From the NCBI GenBank assembly GCA_013396655.1, contig WBMV01005969.1, forward strand, positions 1,025,534 to 1,089,533: a DNA stretch of 64,000 nucleotides, given 5' to 3'. The DNA comes from Campylorhamphus procurvoides. Lineage: Eukaryota; Chordata; Aves; Passeriformes; Dendrocolaptidae. The notes under the pieces are model-generated. The model saw nothing but the letters and a program-made list of their open reading frames with translations, was not told where the DNA came from and did not search any database. The position numbers were made by a program, and so were the translations under genes. This document shows, piece after piece, positions 13,490 to 28,000 of this stretch (the first letter of the stretch is position 1; the number at the start of each line of letters is the position of its first letter).

Positions 13490-16400
13490 ATATTGCCCAG
13501 GTCAAATATACCGTTGCTGATGGTAACAAAAGGAATGCCTGGTGGCACTGTAGTTACATTATTAGAAAAGAATGTAGGAGGAGTTCGCTCCAGGAAGTTA
13601 GTTTACTTTATTCCCTGCATTATATTACACATAGACGAATATCTCATCGCAGAGAATTTGGGTGATTTCATTGCATAAACCTTCACTCTTTGTGCAGAGA
13701 AATTAAGAACACCATTCTGCATACCACAGGACAAATACTCTAATTCATCAGTCACATTTTGTTCAGTTCCTGCTCAGGCATATCTCCCATTTAAACTGGT
13801 TTTGTTTGATGAGTGACTAGAATTGACTAAAGAATTCAAGAAAGTTCTATGCAGAGTGAATTTCAGCTTGGAATGCCATTAAAGCAAAACTGACTAAATG
13901 ATATCATAGACTATGGGATTTTAATATCATTCTTGCAAAAGGAAGAAAAGTATGCATGGATATGAGATGATGGTTGTAAAATAAAAGCAGTTCCATGTGA
14001 CAGAGTTAGATGAAAATACTCTTTTTTTGCCAAAGGGAAAGTATTTCATCCGGGGATCAACATAAACCATAGACAACAATATAAAATCCTCTGCTTGCCT
14101 GCCGCTACTCAGAGAATTTCGACACCCAATGAATCCATCACTCCTTTTACATTTCTGTGCTTAGTGTAATGATAGGTGAAGGATAAGATTAAATCTAGTT
14201 ACTGATGAAATAAGATATTGAACTTTTCACCAAAATAGAAGGGAAGAGAAATACAAAAGTAAGTAAATAAATAAACCCCAACCAATCCTTTGCACTTTTT
14301 CTTTATTTTAGTGATGCTCTGTGACAATTTGTGGTGGTGTCATAATGCAGCCTGTAATGGATGTGCTAGAATCTTAACCTCTATAACCACCCACTTTGTA
14401 GAGGATTCAGAGGAATGCTGGGAGGAATGGTTTAAAAGCAGAAGACTGGCAAGGACGATCATAAATATGCTCAAGTGACCTTGCAACTGGAAATAATCCT
14501 TGATAAACTCATGTGGGTCATCAGGCCAGTGATCCTCTAGCATGCACTGAGGTTAATCTGCATTTTTACTTGTATGCTTCTGTCCAGGTGCTTCTTCAGG
14601 GATCCCATCATTAGGGAAATAATGGAATTAAATTCACTGTTTGTGAAGAGGTTGCCTGTCTGTGCTGACTCACATATATTGCCTGATATAGTTTTATGAC
14701 TTTATTTTTATTTACATAAAGTGCTGGCTTTAGTACTATAGATTACAGAAAAATATTTTTTTTTCCAACAGAATAATTCCAGTTAGTTGAAAAGTCTATT
14801 TCTTTTACAGGAGGGTATAATATATTACTTCATTTGATGAGAATACCCTGTGTCAGCTTATACATAATTTTCAAAGTTAGTCTGTCTAAAAGCTCTGGAT
14901 TTGGACTGAGATACAGCATGTGTATTTTGAAAAAGACAGGTTTACTCATTTATTTAGGGTTTTTTGTAAAAGTTTTATCTCCTAATAATCTGAGATGTTC
15001 AGCCTTTGCTTCAGTATACAGAAAAAAATGCAAAACAAATGCGTTTGGCTCTGTATAATGTCCAGCTAACCCATACTGACCTGGAAAAGGTAATGTTCAA
15101 AAACTAAATATTCATGTTTAGACTAGTAATATGTGTGCTGTAGTAACACTGGAATGACATAGACTGAATGAATCTGACTCCAAGAAAATATCTTGAAATT
15201 AGAGAGAACTTACCTGAATGTATTTAGTGACAAACCAAAACTGTAATTGTCATTTTCTCCTATAAAAGCCAAATATAACTGCTCTGTGCATGTACCTTCA
15301 AACTAAAACTGAGAATTAAGCCAAAATTCAGCTAGACAGTATATGGAAAGTAGTCAGGGATGTTAAAATCAGGTGTAATAAAAGACAAGAACTGCACAAA
15401 ATGAAATAACTTGCTAAACAATCAGGTCTTCTTAGCCAGTTTTCATGATTCAGACTGAATCAAAAATAAATTCCCTTCTACATTAGAAAAAGACAAAATC
15501 TTAGAGAGGTATACCATTGGACTAAGTCCATGGGACACTGATGCATTATCATGAGCTGCAGCTGTCAGAATTCTACCGGACTACATTGCAGCAAGGTTTG
15601 TATGGGCATGTCTGCATGTAAAAACAATGTTTATTTGCCATATCTATATCATGCAGTATTAAATCAGCAATGTTCATGTTGGTCTACTCAATTGCTCCAT
15701 TTGAAATACAAAAACGTACAGTTGAAACAAATTTTCTCTATTTTTAACATGTTTGCTATTTCAGATGGAAAAATAAATACTCAAGTTAAAAATGCTTCTA
15801 TCCATAGGGCCCTGTTAGATACATGAATGCTGAAAGAATACTATAATAGTGTTAACACTTCACCTATTACAACTGAAAACACCACTTGCACTATGGAAGA
15901 ATTTCCTTCTCCTGAATATGTTGGAAAATCTACACAAGACTGAAAGGTTTAATGTAGGCTTGTCAGGGATACATTAATTTTTCTGAAAGTTTTGGATCTT
16001 TGTGTAGGAGGAGAAAGGAAAAAAAAAAGGAGGAGAATAAAATCCATAAAGATTTTATTGAAGTGAACAGAAATATTCCCCATTTGCTTCAAGCTGGACC
16101 ATATACTTCAGGCTCTGCAGGTTGTCTAAGGCTGGCTTGGTCTGTGACTCATATTTGATGGCAGACTAGGAAGCAATTCATAACTCACCACTGAACTAAG
16201 TAAAGAAGCTATACATTATGCATCTAGGACTTAAAAAGGGAGCAAGAAGCTGCTAGACATCTAGGGGGAAAAAGAATGCCGTTATCTAATAATATAAAAG
16301 ATGAATCCACGTCTTGCATGTGAAGCATGTTAGAGAGATGTCACTAAAGTAGCTCAGGAGTGCATATTTGCTTTATTCTTATGTGACATTGTCAGAAATA

Positions 16401-17519
16401 TTACTGAATTGTGAAATATTAATGAAATTACCTTCATGATGCCCATTTCAGACAAGATTGCAAGAAAGAGATAGAAAGCATTATCCTAGTTATTCCAATC
16501 AGGAATTTAGGAACAGCTATTGTTCCTTCAGCCCAGCATAATGTCCTGTGCAGATTGTTTGTTCCATACAAGGAGAACTAGTAGTCTGAAGAGTTTGGGT
16601 CCAGAATATGTGTGTGTGCGTGTGTGTTCTACCAAGCCTTAGAAATACTTTTCTCCTGTTCCTCCATACAGAGCCATAGTGGACTGGATTTCTTTGCAAA
16701 AAGGGCATCTGTGTGGCTGTTACCTCTGTCTGTGCTAATATTCATGGCTGGAAGACAGTTCAGATAGAGACATGACATCAGGCTAACCACAAATGCCTGC
16801 GGATAGAAGGACCATAGACTTTACCCCTTTTAAAGCTAATGTTCTCGCTCTGCATCTTGGGAGATCTGGAAAACTCTATTGTTTAAGGCTCTATATTGAG
16901 GCAACATAAGAATGTTGAAGAAAAGTGTTTCCATAGAGTTAAAGCTTAATTATTTTAAGCTTCAAATCCTAAAACATGAAGATAGACTTGGGATCTGGAC
17001 TCTACAGAGAATGTGAAAATGCCAGCCTAATAATAACCTTTCATCAATTTTCATTTATTTTTCTTTCACTCTACTTCTTCCCCATACCCAGTGGAAAGAT
17101 ATCTAAAATACCTTTACACAGGTCTTCTGTATTCCAGGTGATGTTGTTTCCCTCTGTTCCACAAACAGTCCTCAGAAATTACAGTAAGTACCACTCTAAT
17201 TATCTTTCCCTAACTTTCACTACAGACAGTTTTCCAAAACACCATTTCCTATATTGTAAATTGAAGTGGCACAGTAGATTTTTAGGTATTCCAGCCAAAA
17301 ACATTACCACCCCTGCATGGGAACTTTTCGTGCATCTAACAATTTCCCTTTAGTCCTGAAGAATGCACCTGTCTTTTCTTGAATTGGTACAGTTCTCTGC
17401 AAGTTTTCTGTACATGATATTGTAAAAATTCATTAAATTTCAGGTTTGTGGTTTACAGACAGAGAAAATAACACTAACAGAGAGTGAAGCCAAGAAAAGT
17501 CCCACAGGGTAATCATTTG
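13490..17519. other. unannotated non-coding DNA
   Basis: AT-rich. A (GT)n run lies at 16609-16627. Frames at 14290-14478 and 15551-15826 (plus) have no recognised similarity. No repeat family recognised. Confidence 0.5.
16609..16627. repeat. short (GT)n microsatellite
   Basis: About nine TG units with one CG interruption. Confidence 0.75.
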
Positions 17520-17625
17520 GAAAGATTGCTAAACGGCCTCCTTACCTCCCATAGCTCTAGCTAACCAGACAATTATACGCAGACTCCATGATGGCTTCAA
17601 ACCAAGACCAAAGGGTTGGCTGGTA

Positions 17626-18071
17626 ATGAGGACAGAGATATTGCAGACCAATTTCAGGCCTACAGAAACAGTAGTATTGGTGGCAATCAGGAGACAGCTT
17701 CTGGCATCCAGAAAGAAATGTGTTTCGAAAACAGGAAAAAGTGAGCCAAGGCATGATTTTCTTCTCCTTGAGGGAGAAATGGATGCAATAGACCTGGAAG
17801 GGAAGAAGCCCAGCCCAAAGCTTGGCCATTGGCTCACCCAATGAAGGAATTTGAGTTGCTACCTCTGAGAGGGGCCAACTGCAAGAAAAGAGAGGATAAG
17901 CTTCATCAAAAGGACAATTTCACCAAACATATTCAAGGGTCTGAGACAAGTGAGAGCCTGCCTGAGCCCCTTTGTCAGAGCATCCATCAGGACAGAATCC
18001 TTCTGAAGGACTTTGTCCAGGTGAGGACAAGGAAAGATGTGGAAGGAGTCTATGAGAGTGTAGATGCTTGA
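17626..18071 (+). other. coding-like stretch of unknown identity
   Basis: Two plus-strand open frames overlap by a few bases (17626-17844 and 17829-18071, about 72 and 80 codons). Both translate to hydrophilic, Lys/Glu/Arg-rich sequence, and the region is less AT-rich than its flanks. A good splice-donor-like site (CAG|GTGAGG) occurs at 18018-18026 inside the second frame. The second frame has no ATG at its extreme 5' end. I recognise no domain. Possible explanations are a decayed exon, an lncRNA exon, an old unlabelled repeat, or chance; I cannot choose between them. Confidence 0.2.
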
Positions 18072-21000
18072 AGATGGAGAAGGTCTGCATTAATACTTCT
18101 CATGTCCTTCATCAGTCTGTCATCTCATTTTTGTCTCCAAATTCAGGAAATCTGTGGATTGAGAACAAGTTCTGCAAAGGACAGACCCTATTTTCTCTAT
18201 CACTGGGACAATTGGAAGAACTCAGATCAGTGAAATGGTTTCTGCCTAATTTTTACCTCGCAGAAGTTCTTCTACTTTGAATTTGCTTCTCTTTTTTTGC
18301 CTTTTTTTTTCTTTTTCTCTAGTACATATTTTAGCATTTCCTGCCTCCTGAATTAGAATGCTCTGATCACTCAGATTTATTTAGTAAGAAGAGCTACTGC
18401 CAACAGGTGGGTCACAATAGCTTATGTGTCTTCTAATGAAATAATCTTTCTAATTTACCTTTCCTGCAGAATGTTTTTATGTTTTCCTCGGTTTTTTTAG
18501 AGTGCAACTCTCAAAATCATCTGTTTGATCATGTTCCCAGCATGGTATTTGTGATATAATAAAATATAAACGTAAAAAATATAGTTTTGCTTAGTTTAAA
18601 AGTCAGACAGGTTTCACAGGTGTTGCTGAAGAGCCTTCAATTATGTAGCAGTGACACAGTAGAATCACAATTACCTTGTATGAATATTCATGAATGGATT
18701 AAATATTGTAGTAGTGCTGAGTGAACTTCAAAAGGCCCAGAATTAAGTTTTGATATACAGAAGTATATAAATGTTTGGATGTTTATCTGAAACAGATAAC
18801 TTGTCTTGAGGTTATGACATCTCAGGTATGAATATGAAAGGTCTGAAATCAGTGCAAGATTGACCTCTGTCTTAAAGAGCTACATCTAAATCACTGACTA
18901 ATTAATTAAAAAAAAATTGACTGTAAACCAAGAAATCTCTATGAAGCATCTGTGTTCAAGCCTTCACAGTACTGTTGTTCCAAGCCCTATTTGCACAGTT
19001 CAAGTATAATGAAAAACTTATCATCATGACAACTGAGCTTGGTGAACCTTCTCTCTCCCATCTCTTCTCAGGAACTTGTTGGTGTGTTCCTCCTCAGCCA
19101 TCTCAAAGAGACAAGGCAATAATCTATATTTCTTCATCTCTAGACAGCGTTGAATTGCTTGTCTGGGTTTGGTGGAACTGAAGATCTGTTTTACCCAGAA
19201 AAATCAGTTCCTGAAAAATAGCTGGCATAGGATGACTAGGAAAAAAATTAAAATTTTATCTGTTTGATGTAACTTAAAAACAATGACAAAGTCCAACTCT
19301 TATTTGTCTTTGAAGCTACAGCAGTAAAGGTGTAATTTAAATATGCTCATCTAAGACTTGCCTGGGAAGTCTTTTTGAATACATCCTGAACGTGGTCAGT
19401 GCACCTGAATGTTAGTAGTGTCAAGCAGTATGTTGTATCTCTCTTCAGTACAAGTCTTGTTAATGGCAAATGGGAAAGCAGACATACTTCCAATGAAAGC
19501 TCTTCATCTTTCATAAAAAAGAGTTCTAGGATACCTGGTAGCTCATTGAAACTAAGTCCTTGTTGATGTTTCCTGCATCAACCAACCTTGGTCCATGCCA
19601 GACTATCTTTAAACTATTTAATTAATTCAGTAATGTATGGTGACTGAATATTAGCCAAAGGTTTTTAACTTCAGTCTTTTGTATCAATCATATTTCTTTG
19701 ATTTTGGTCAGAATTTTTCCAGAAGTTTTCAGACCTTGCTTAATCCCCCTGGGTGGATTTTTAAGTGACACCAACCTCTTCTAATATTTTTGTTTGTTTG
19801 TTTTCTTTCCTTTGTTAGTCAGGAATTGATTTTTCTTCAAAAAGTTATAGAACAAGAAAAACACAGTAACCATCTCAATTTTGCAGCCTAGGAAAGGAGG
19901 AAGTTCAGAATTATTTCCTACCTTTAAGTAAGTGACTAACATCCTAAAAAAATTATTTAGATCTTTAGTCTCAAAACTACCAGATTAAATATCTTCTCTA
20001 GTGGCTATATGTAGGATTAGGCATGTAAAGAGGAATTCACTGCCAAAAGGAATAACTTAGACTTTCCAAACACACAGTGAAGGAATGGAAAACTGGTTAG
20101 GGCTTTTTTGCATTGCATTTTGGGAAGAAAAAAACCAAACCAAACCTAACCAAAACATCCCAAAAATAAACTGAAGGATCAGGTTTTTGTTCATGCACAG
20201 ATAGGCAAATAAAGATTTCTACAAACTGTTGAGGATATTTTCTTCTGAATTTTCTTCCACTACTGCAGTGTCACAGTGACTTCTCCTCAGTTAAAGGAAC
20301 AGCTCTGAACAGACATATGGGGAAAGCAAGATGAGTATCTCGCCCGTGATGAATGATGCATTTTAAACATGCACAGCTCCAATATGAACTGACAGCAATT
20401 TTCCCAGACGAAAATAGATAACTCACTGAACTTTCTGGGAAGCCTCCACAGTTTCATCACTTATACATATCATTGTGTTATTCATTGGAAAACTACGAGA
20501 AGCCCAAAAATGAAAAAATGCCAGCTTTCCAGTGAAAATTTAATACCCTAGATGTGATCATAAACAGGAGAAAAATTATCAGGATGTTTTTTGGTGTTTT
20601 GATGAGGTGCTAGACTGGCACAAACTTTCTGACGTCTTTGCATCACAAGTCCAGTGAGGAATCTAAACCCTATAACCCCTGGAGATCCTGTGCTCCTTCT
20701 GGAAATTCTTCAGCTAAAGAGGAGCAGAATGTGTGACTCCCTTATGCATCTCAACCTAAAGAAATTTCCTTATCATTTCCATCCTGCATAATACTCTTTG
20801 TCTGGAATCTACCCTTCAAATAAGAACCTTGGCCTTTTCTTACTCTGCCCTGACTTTGCTTTGTGTCTACATATTTCATCTGAATCCTCTATTTTACGAT
20901 TCCTTGGATGCAGCAACACTGTGATTTCTACATGCTTTTTATAACCAGTAGAAATAAGCACTTCTCTGCTATTCCACTTTTTCACGCCACTCTTAGATTT

Positions 21001-23179
21001 AGCCACTGTTTCCTACTGTTCTTTACATTTCACTGTTGTTCAGCACCCTGTCTTGGGCACTGCACATGTGCCAGAGAGCCTAGTAAATTCTGAGATTCTC
21101 CTGTGGAATTTACTGTGAAATGTGGAAGGGAATGTGGAATGTGAAAGGGTCCCTCTCCTCCAGGGCTAAGGGAGAAATATCACAGCTTGCACTTCTGTGT
21201 CGCATTCACTGAAGTCACTGTGACAAGGCTCACTTGGGAAGCATTTGACTTTTCACAAGATATTGAAGTCTCACCACACCTATCAGGTAAGACAGCAGAG
21301 GAGTGACACCTGCAGACTAGTACTTTTCCTTCCTTACCAGCATTTAGTTTGAAGAGGGGTACGAAAAATATTTGTGATGTGCAGGCATTTCCAGGCAAGC
21401 AATTGGAAATAATGAAAGAAAGGGGGTACAGGAGACAGAGACTGTTAATGACTTGTTTAAGAAAAAAAAAAAAAAAGAAGTGCAAGCAAAAACTGAAAGG
21501 AAAATATTATCTCAGTCAGAAAGTAAGTAGTATAGAAAATAGTTTCCATATAACCTTTAAGATCTGAGGTCCAATGTTTGGTTTACAATCATGCTTTTTA
21601 TTTGTAAACCATATTCTTTGGCCCCCAAAAATTCAGGAGCTACTTTTAACAAACAATGAAATAAAAGAGGCCCATGTCAGTGATCTTAAATTTACTGTAG
21701 AGGGGCCTACAAATTCACTGGATTTTTTTCTTTTCTTTTTTTTTTGACAAACTAAAGATTAAAATTCACTGGTTCAGTGGTACCATTTTGAGTGTCAAAG
21801 CTATGGTCTTATGGTGGTTTCATACTGCAACATTACCTTGAGAAAAAGCTGAGTAAATTGCTCCATTTCAATTACATCAGGTGGCCACACATCCCAGAGT
21901 CCCCACTCTGAACACTTTCCATCTCATGGACAAAAGTGCTGGTGAAGAGTCCCTTGGGCCTTCAACCAGTACACATAGGTGTATTCTTTGAGAGGAGAGG
22001 AAAGGGAAGGGCAAGGTGAATCACAATCAAAGAGTCGGTGTTGTGGCATTTTTTGGGTTGTTTTCTTTTGGGTTTTTTCCTGAACAATTTATAAGATAGA
22101 TGAAATACTCTTTGGCTGTGAATAAGGAGTAAAAATTGACAAAAAAAATACTAGAAACATGACTGTTTGTTGTATTTACCTAGAGTAATTTTAAAGTCAT
22201 TTACAGATACTTTGAAACTGAAATTTCCTAGTTAAATTATAGATTTTTCTGTAGTGATTAGCAGAGTGTGCACCTCTGAACTCAGGCTGAGACCTTCAGA
22301 TTTCCTGAGTTAAAGGCAAATTACTCATGCAGATGCAGATGAAGGTACAACAGAGCTTTGAAGCATTATTAGACAACAAAGAGTAGATTTAGAATAGAGA
22401 TTTAGAATTCCTGCGTGCAGTGATTCTGCAGAAACAATATTAGCAGTTGCTTCTGAGGTTGTTTTGGGAGGGTTTTGGTGTTTTGTTTTATTGTGGGCGT
22501 TGTGGGTTTTTTGTTTGTTTTGGTTTGTTTGTTTTTCTTTAAGAAACAGGAATCAAGGCAATATAAATGAAAATATTTTCTAACTTGAAGTATACCTGAG
22601 TGGGCAAACTCACAGAAGAAATCCAGAATTCTTTATTTGTATTTGTGACTTTATCTCTCTTGGATTACTTCTGACTTTTGCCACTGAAGGTCCATGTCAA
22701 AGATGAAAATGGAACTGTCTTGCAACCCTGTGGTCCTGTGTATTTATCACAAAAGATTAGAGGTTCAGTGTATTTGTATTTGTCAGTAATAAAGATTTAT
22801 ACATTCTACACACAGACATGTTTTCTTATTAAAACAGAAGTCACATATTTGCTTTCTGAAGAAAATATCTGATTAAATAATATTTATTCATTAATATTAT
22901 GTACACAGTGCATGTTGTTTAAAGCAATCAAATCTTCAAGGAAAAATCTCCCCTAACTGTTGGTGCCGCTACACCTAAGAGAGACATATGTAGTCCTTCT
23001 TTTTGCAGGCAAAATCCTGCTGAAAATTCCAGTTTTGATGAAGCAGTGACACATCTGGGGATTTTCTAGAGCACAGTTCCCAACTATGGACATTTAACAT
23101 TATTATTCAGACACACAGCCTTGCAGCTGTTACAGAGTTAGATAACAGCTGATATTTGGCAGTGGATAAGCTGAACAGT
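18072..23179. other. unannotated non-coding DNA
   Basis: Contains low-complexity runs only: T-rich at 18288-18320, A/C-rich at 20125-20170, poly-A at 21462-21476 and a conspicuous G/T-rich tract at 22459-22540. No gene or transposable element recognised. Confidence 0.5.
22459..22540. repeat. G/T-rich low-complexity tract
   Basis: About 80 bases made almost entirely of G and T (units such as GGTTTTG, GTTTGTTT, GTGGG). Similar tracts recur elsewhere in the window in both orientations. Confidence 0.8.
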
Positions 23180-23233
23180 GCACAGAATCACAGAATCAAT
23201 GAGTTTGGAAAAGACCTCTGAGATCACCTAGTG
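23180..23233 (-). mobile_element. CR1 LINE 3'-end fragment, antisense
   Basis: The plus strand reads CACAGAATCACAGAATCAATG followed by GTTTGGAAAAGACCTCTGAGATCA. This is the reverse complement of the CR1 3' tail and adjoining conserved end. Similarity stops after the GATCACCTAGTG motif, so only about 55 bases survive or were inserted. Confidence 0.85.
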
Positions 23234-24842
23234 ATTTGGTGTAAGGGCAGGCAGCATGTACAGATCCAGATGTGTGCATTTATGGAACAGGAATGGGCAA
23301 CCTTGTGATCGTGCTTTTCCCCAAGGAAAGCCTACTCTCATACATCACATAATCCTCTTGTCTGCCTACTCATTGTTCTATGTAGTTTCTTCTACACCTT
23401 AATCTCCCAGAGCACTCTTCCATAGCTCCCTAACCATGGGCAAAATGTTTCTTCTTTGGGAACAGTAAAACACTGATCTGTAACTGTATTTCAGGGACGT
23501 TGTGAAGGTGCTGCTCTTCATTTTCTCCCTACCGAAAGATACAGTTAGGGAAGACAGAGGAGTAGGAAGAGACTGGTTCTACACTTCACAGGCTTTGTTT
23601 TCTTTCCTATCAAAAGTAAAATAGAGACATTAAAAATCATAGATCCAAAATGAAATTGTCTCCAAAACCGAAATACCAGGGCCAAAGAGTTATTAATGCC
23701 TTATTTAGCTGTGTGATGGCTAGGACATAGAACATGAATATGGTTCTCCTACACTGTGTCATTTCCAAGTTATTGGTGAGAATGCACTGCCTGTCTCCTC
23801 TTTCTCCAGAAATTCTGTTGAGATCTCAAAAACTCTCTTGATTGATCTCCCATCTTGATCTCCTATTGAAATGAAGTAGTTTCAATGTCATGTAAAAAAA
23901 TTCAGAGCACCTAGATTACTGAGATCTCAAAGACCTCTTAAAAAACAATGACCGGGAGACTTTTGAGTCACTGAAGTCTGTTTTACACCTCAATTCTACA
24001 CCTAATGCTCTTTAAATACTTGCACACAATGCATTTTACACATATAGACATGTGCTCTTATATATACTTTAATGTAGAGCAAGAAAAAAATGAATATAAA
24101 GTAATAATAAGCCTCCAACCTTGAGGTTAAATATTCATTTCTGCTCAAGAGAGAAAAGAACAATAATTGGTTTTCATATTTGAATATTTATCTCTTCACT
24201 TCTGTATCCTCAGCCTGACACTGCTATGAAATGCTTATGCAAGTATATTAAATTTTAATGGTAATTGAACACTATTTTTCCTTGGTTACATGTTTTAAAT
24301 TAATATGTAATTTCACTGGAGGCTAAGCAAAGATGTCTCTTCATGTACCTTGGTGCACCCAGGCTGAGAGGTAGGGCACACAAAACAGTAGCTATGATAA
24401 ATTTTTAGGAATGGAGTCTAATCTTTTAACCATAGTCCATTACAGGTGCCATGCAAGTTATTTCTTAGAAGTAAAGACAACCTTTCACATAGAATTAAAC
24501 CAGGAGAAGCAGATTTGGAACTTAATTTAGAACTTCTTTAAGTTTTCATTTTCACATTAGTATGCTTTCACACATATAATTCCTGGTTTAGGATGCATAA
24601 GCATCATTTTAAATTCCTGAAAGAGAAATGCCAGATTAACCTGCATCAGACACAGATTAGGACAGGAAAAAAGAGGGCAACACATCATTGTGGATGGGAA
24701 CTATTACAAGGCTTGGAATCAGGGACTGGGGAAATACCAGGGAAGAAGGGGCTCTTGAGAGCACTCTCACCCAAATGAAGGTCCCATACACAAACTCATT
24801 AATCCTCCATGTTTACTCTGTGTGTTTGCATACCCTAACGTG
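23234..24842. other. unannotated non-coding DNA
   Basis: No gene or repeat recognised between two CR1 fragments. Confidence 0.5.
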
Positions 24843-25008
24843 ATCACAGCACCAAGTCTGATGGAGTTCAGAAGGGTTTGGATGATACTCTCATGAATAA
24901 TGTAGGTACCTGATGTGACTCTTGGGGATGGTCCTGTGCAGGGATTAGAGTTGGCCTTGATGATCCTTGTGGGTCTCTTCAAACTCATCATATTCTCTGA
25001 TTCTTTGA
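24843..25008 (+). mobile_element. CR1 LINE 3'-end fragment
   Basis: The interior matches the CR1 pattern GAAGGGTTTGGATGATACTCTC, then a TGTGACTCTTGGGGATGG-like run, a GATGATCCTTGTGGGTCTC block, CTTCAAACTCATCATATTC and a short CTGATTCTTTGA tail. The orientation is sense. The interior differs from the CR1 ends at 13408 and 61801, so it is probably another CR1 subfamily. No coding sequence is retained. Confidence 0.85.
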
Positions 25009-28000
25009 AATATACATATCAAAGCATAGCTTATTTTGATACATATTCTGGGCTACAACTTCAGCAAAGATGTTCGTTCAGCCAGACAGATCATAGTGAT
25101 GGCCATTATGGCATATGATGGGATTGAAGATGGTAACTAAGGTTGGGGCACAGTTAAGGGCACAGAAACATTTCAAACATTAACATCTGCGGATTTCTCA
25201 AATCCTCTTTAAACTTTTACTATCTACTTGGCCTCCTTTCCTTTTTGTCAGAGTAGAGAGTAAAAGGAATGCATGCATGAAATTTAACATTATTTTATAG
25301 GCATAAATCAAAATATTTGCAATAAGTGAATCAAGTCCCTTCTCACTAGATCCCTTCTCACCATAACTTTTCTCCAGACCTTCATATATCTGGAAATATA
25401 GCACCTGAATTTATAATCCAATGGACATCTGTTTTGACACCGATTAAACATCTTGTTGCTAATTTTCAGGGCAAATATTGCCTAATAGTGTGGTTCAATT
25501 GCATTTTCACTTCTATAGGGATATAGAATCTTCTTAACAGATGGACAAAGTTCAATCTGTCAGTGACTTCATTACATATAATTTAACATTTTAACAGCTG
25601 TATAATGGCTTATGTGAATTATTTGCACCATCAATTTATCAACAAGGTAGACCACAAGCTTTACTGAAATTTTTACAGTAATGTTCATGAAAGTTGTTCT
25701 GCTATTAATTGGTAATTCTTGCTTTTTTAAACAATTTTCTGGACTGTAATTATAGAACATATTTGTCCAGCTATTCTTTAACAGCAAAACACAAAGGAAA
25801 ACTGACAGCAAAAGGCTGTCTTTCTCTGTGGAAGGGTACCCCTGAAAGGAGAAAGGAGTCAGTTCAGGAAGCTACTTCTGGCTTCTTGAGAAAAAGCACC
25901 TTAGGATACAAGAGATTAAATACTTGTTCCATTGAAATAAATGATGATATTTTCATTGATACTAGTGCTGTCAGAATTTCACTAAAAACCTTTTTTATGC
26001 ATACAAAACCACAGTAAGTTTACAAATGAAAGTGTGTAGGTGTAAAGGGGACCAGACTGGTGACAGATAGAACTTCTTATAAATATAGGTGGATGATTTG
26101 CTCTTCTTTGCCTTGTGTTACAACTCTTGTGACACAGTGCCGAGTTCAACATCAGTAATTGCTGGAGGTCTGAAGACAGCAGCCCACTTTTCACTGTAAG
26201 CTTGCTTTTTTTCTTTTTCTTTTTGCCTAGCAATTCAGGAACAGATAAACAAAACTACTTTTATATTAAGGTGTCATTTTTAAATTCTAAGAAGTCTTTG
26301 CACAGGGGAATGTGTTGCAAACTCTCACCAAGGAAAAAATGGGGAGAGGCTGGGACATTTTTTGGAAGTAAGCCCTTATAGCCTTCTTGCAAGGGTTTTC
26401 CACCTGAACAAAGAGATGTCCAGCACTTCACTCCCTCTTCCCCGCACACCCTGCTACTGTAACTGATAGCAGACTTCAGTCAATTGCTTTTCAAACATTG
26501 AATATGATGAACTATGTTTTCCTGTGTTGGATCAGAGTTTATTTTGTTTCTGTTGACAGTTTAGATATTAGAGAGCAGAGCTAGGATAATCTCCTGGGTA
26601 ATTTACTCTGTCTGTCTGCACTACTAAAATTTCGTATCCATAATTTCCTACACAATCCCCATTAATTTGTCCACATTACATGCAAGGATACTGATTCTGT
26701 ATCTTCATTCCCGTGACTTTGTTATAATGTATTATTTATAATGCTGCTTCAGCATCTGTGGCATGGTATAATCAAAGTAAGAACATTGCACAGAAAGCCC
26801 TAACAAACACAGCAGGTACTGATGGTGCCTCAGTATAACAGGAGAAATACAGGGTGCCCAGATGCTCTGCCAGTTTGAGCCCTGTCCTGTGCTAGGCTGC
26901 AAAGCATATCTGGACAGAGTTTTGTGCCTTCAGATAGCAATTTGATCAGTTAGCTCTGACTTAATTGTTTTGTTTGGTTTTCCCCCACTCTGTTTAATTT
27001 TCACTACCCAAATGCCTCTTTTAATTCTGGGTTTAAATATAGATGACAGCGAAAAAGGAAAACCTACTGATAGGCCAAATCACAGTTGCATATACGTCTG
27101 AGGAATATGTAAAGACATCCAGTGACAGGCACTTCTCAGAGCAGTGCATTGGGAATCCCTCCATCGGATCCAAAACTAACTGTCTCCACAGAGGCATTTT
27201 GAAGTCCAGCATGCCTCCCTCCATCTTGAGTGCCAGGCTGGGCCAAGGTGCCTTCCCAGAGCTGGGATCCCATGTGGAACACCAATTCAAGGGTCATGCT
27301 CTCAGTAATGCACCAACACACAATGTGTATATGGTACAGCTGTGTTTTAGACCTGACTGATTCCTAGGTGATAAGAAAAAAATTCCCCTCTTACCAAATT
27401 ATCTGAATTCCTCTACCTATTACACTATCACATTTTTCCACCTATGGCTTCTGTGAGAGGAAAGTTAAAATTCCTTTCTTTAGCTCCTTAATAAGTCCTA
27501 TCACAGTGAAAATATGATGGACTGTTCACAAGGCGAGAAACCTTTTTAACTCTGGAGACTGTCTGCTCAGAAATCAGTTTAAGAGATGTGTGGAGACTTG
27601 CTGAACACCTAAATTATCTGTTTCAAGCCTAAGGTAGGCTTAGGGAATGTCAATAGTGGAGAGCAAAGCAATAGGGACAAAAAGACAACTGGACAAAGAA
27701 TACACAATCATATACTTGGATCCAGATCTAGGAATAACTTTAACATTGAGGTCAGATTTCACATTGAAGTCTTAATTTTTCAGAGTTACCTTCACTAACT
27801 GCATCTAAGAATTTGTGCTTTCAGGTGCTGATTTGTGCATACATTGATTAGCACTCATAAAGCCGATGTTGATACACTAAAACTGGCCAAAAACCTCATA
27901 GCCACTATGAAACTTGTCCGGATTAACATCAGCATAAACTTGCTCCTGATTATCTTACAGAATTCCTTATTACTTTACAGAATAAACAATCTCAAATGTG

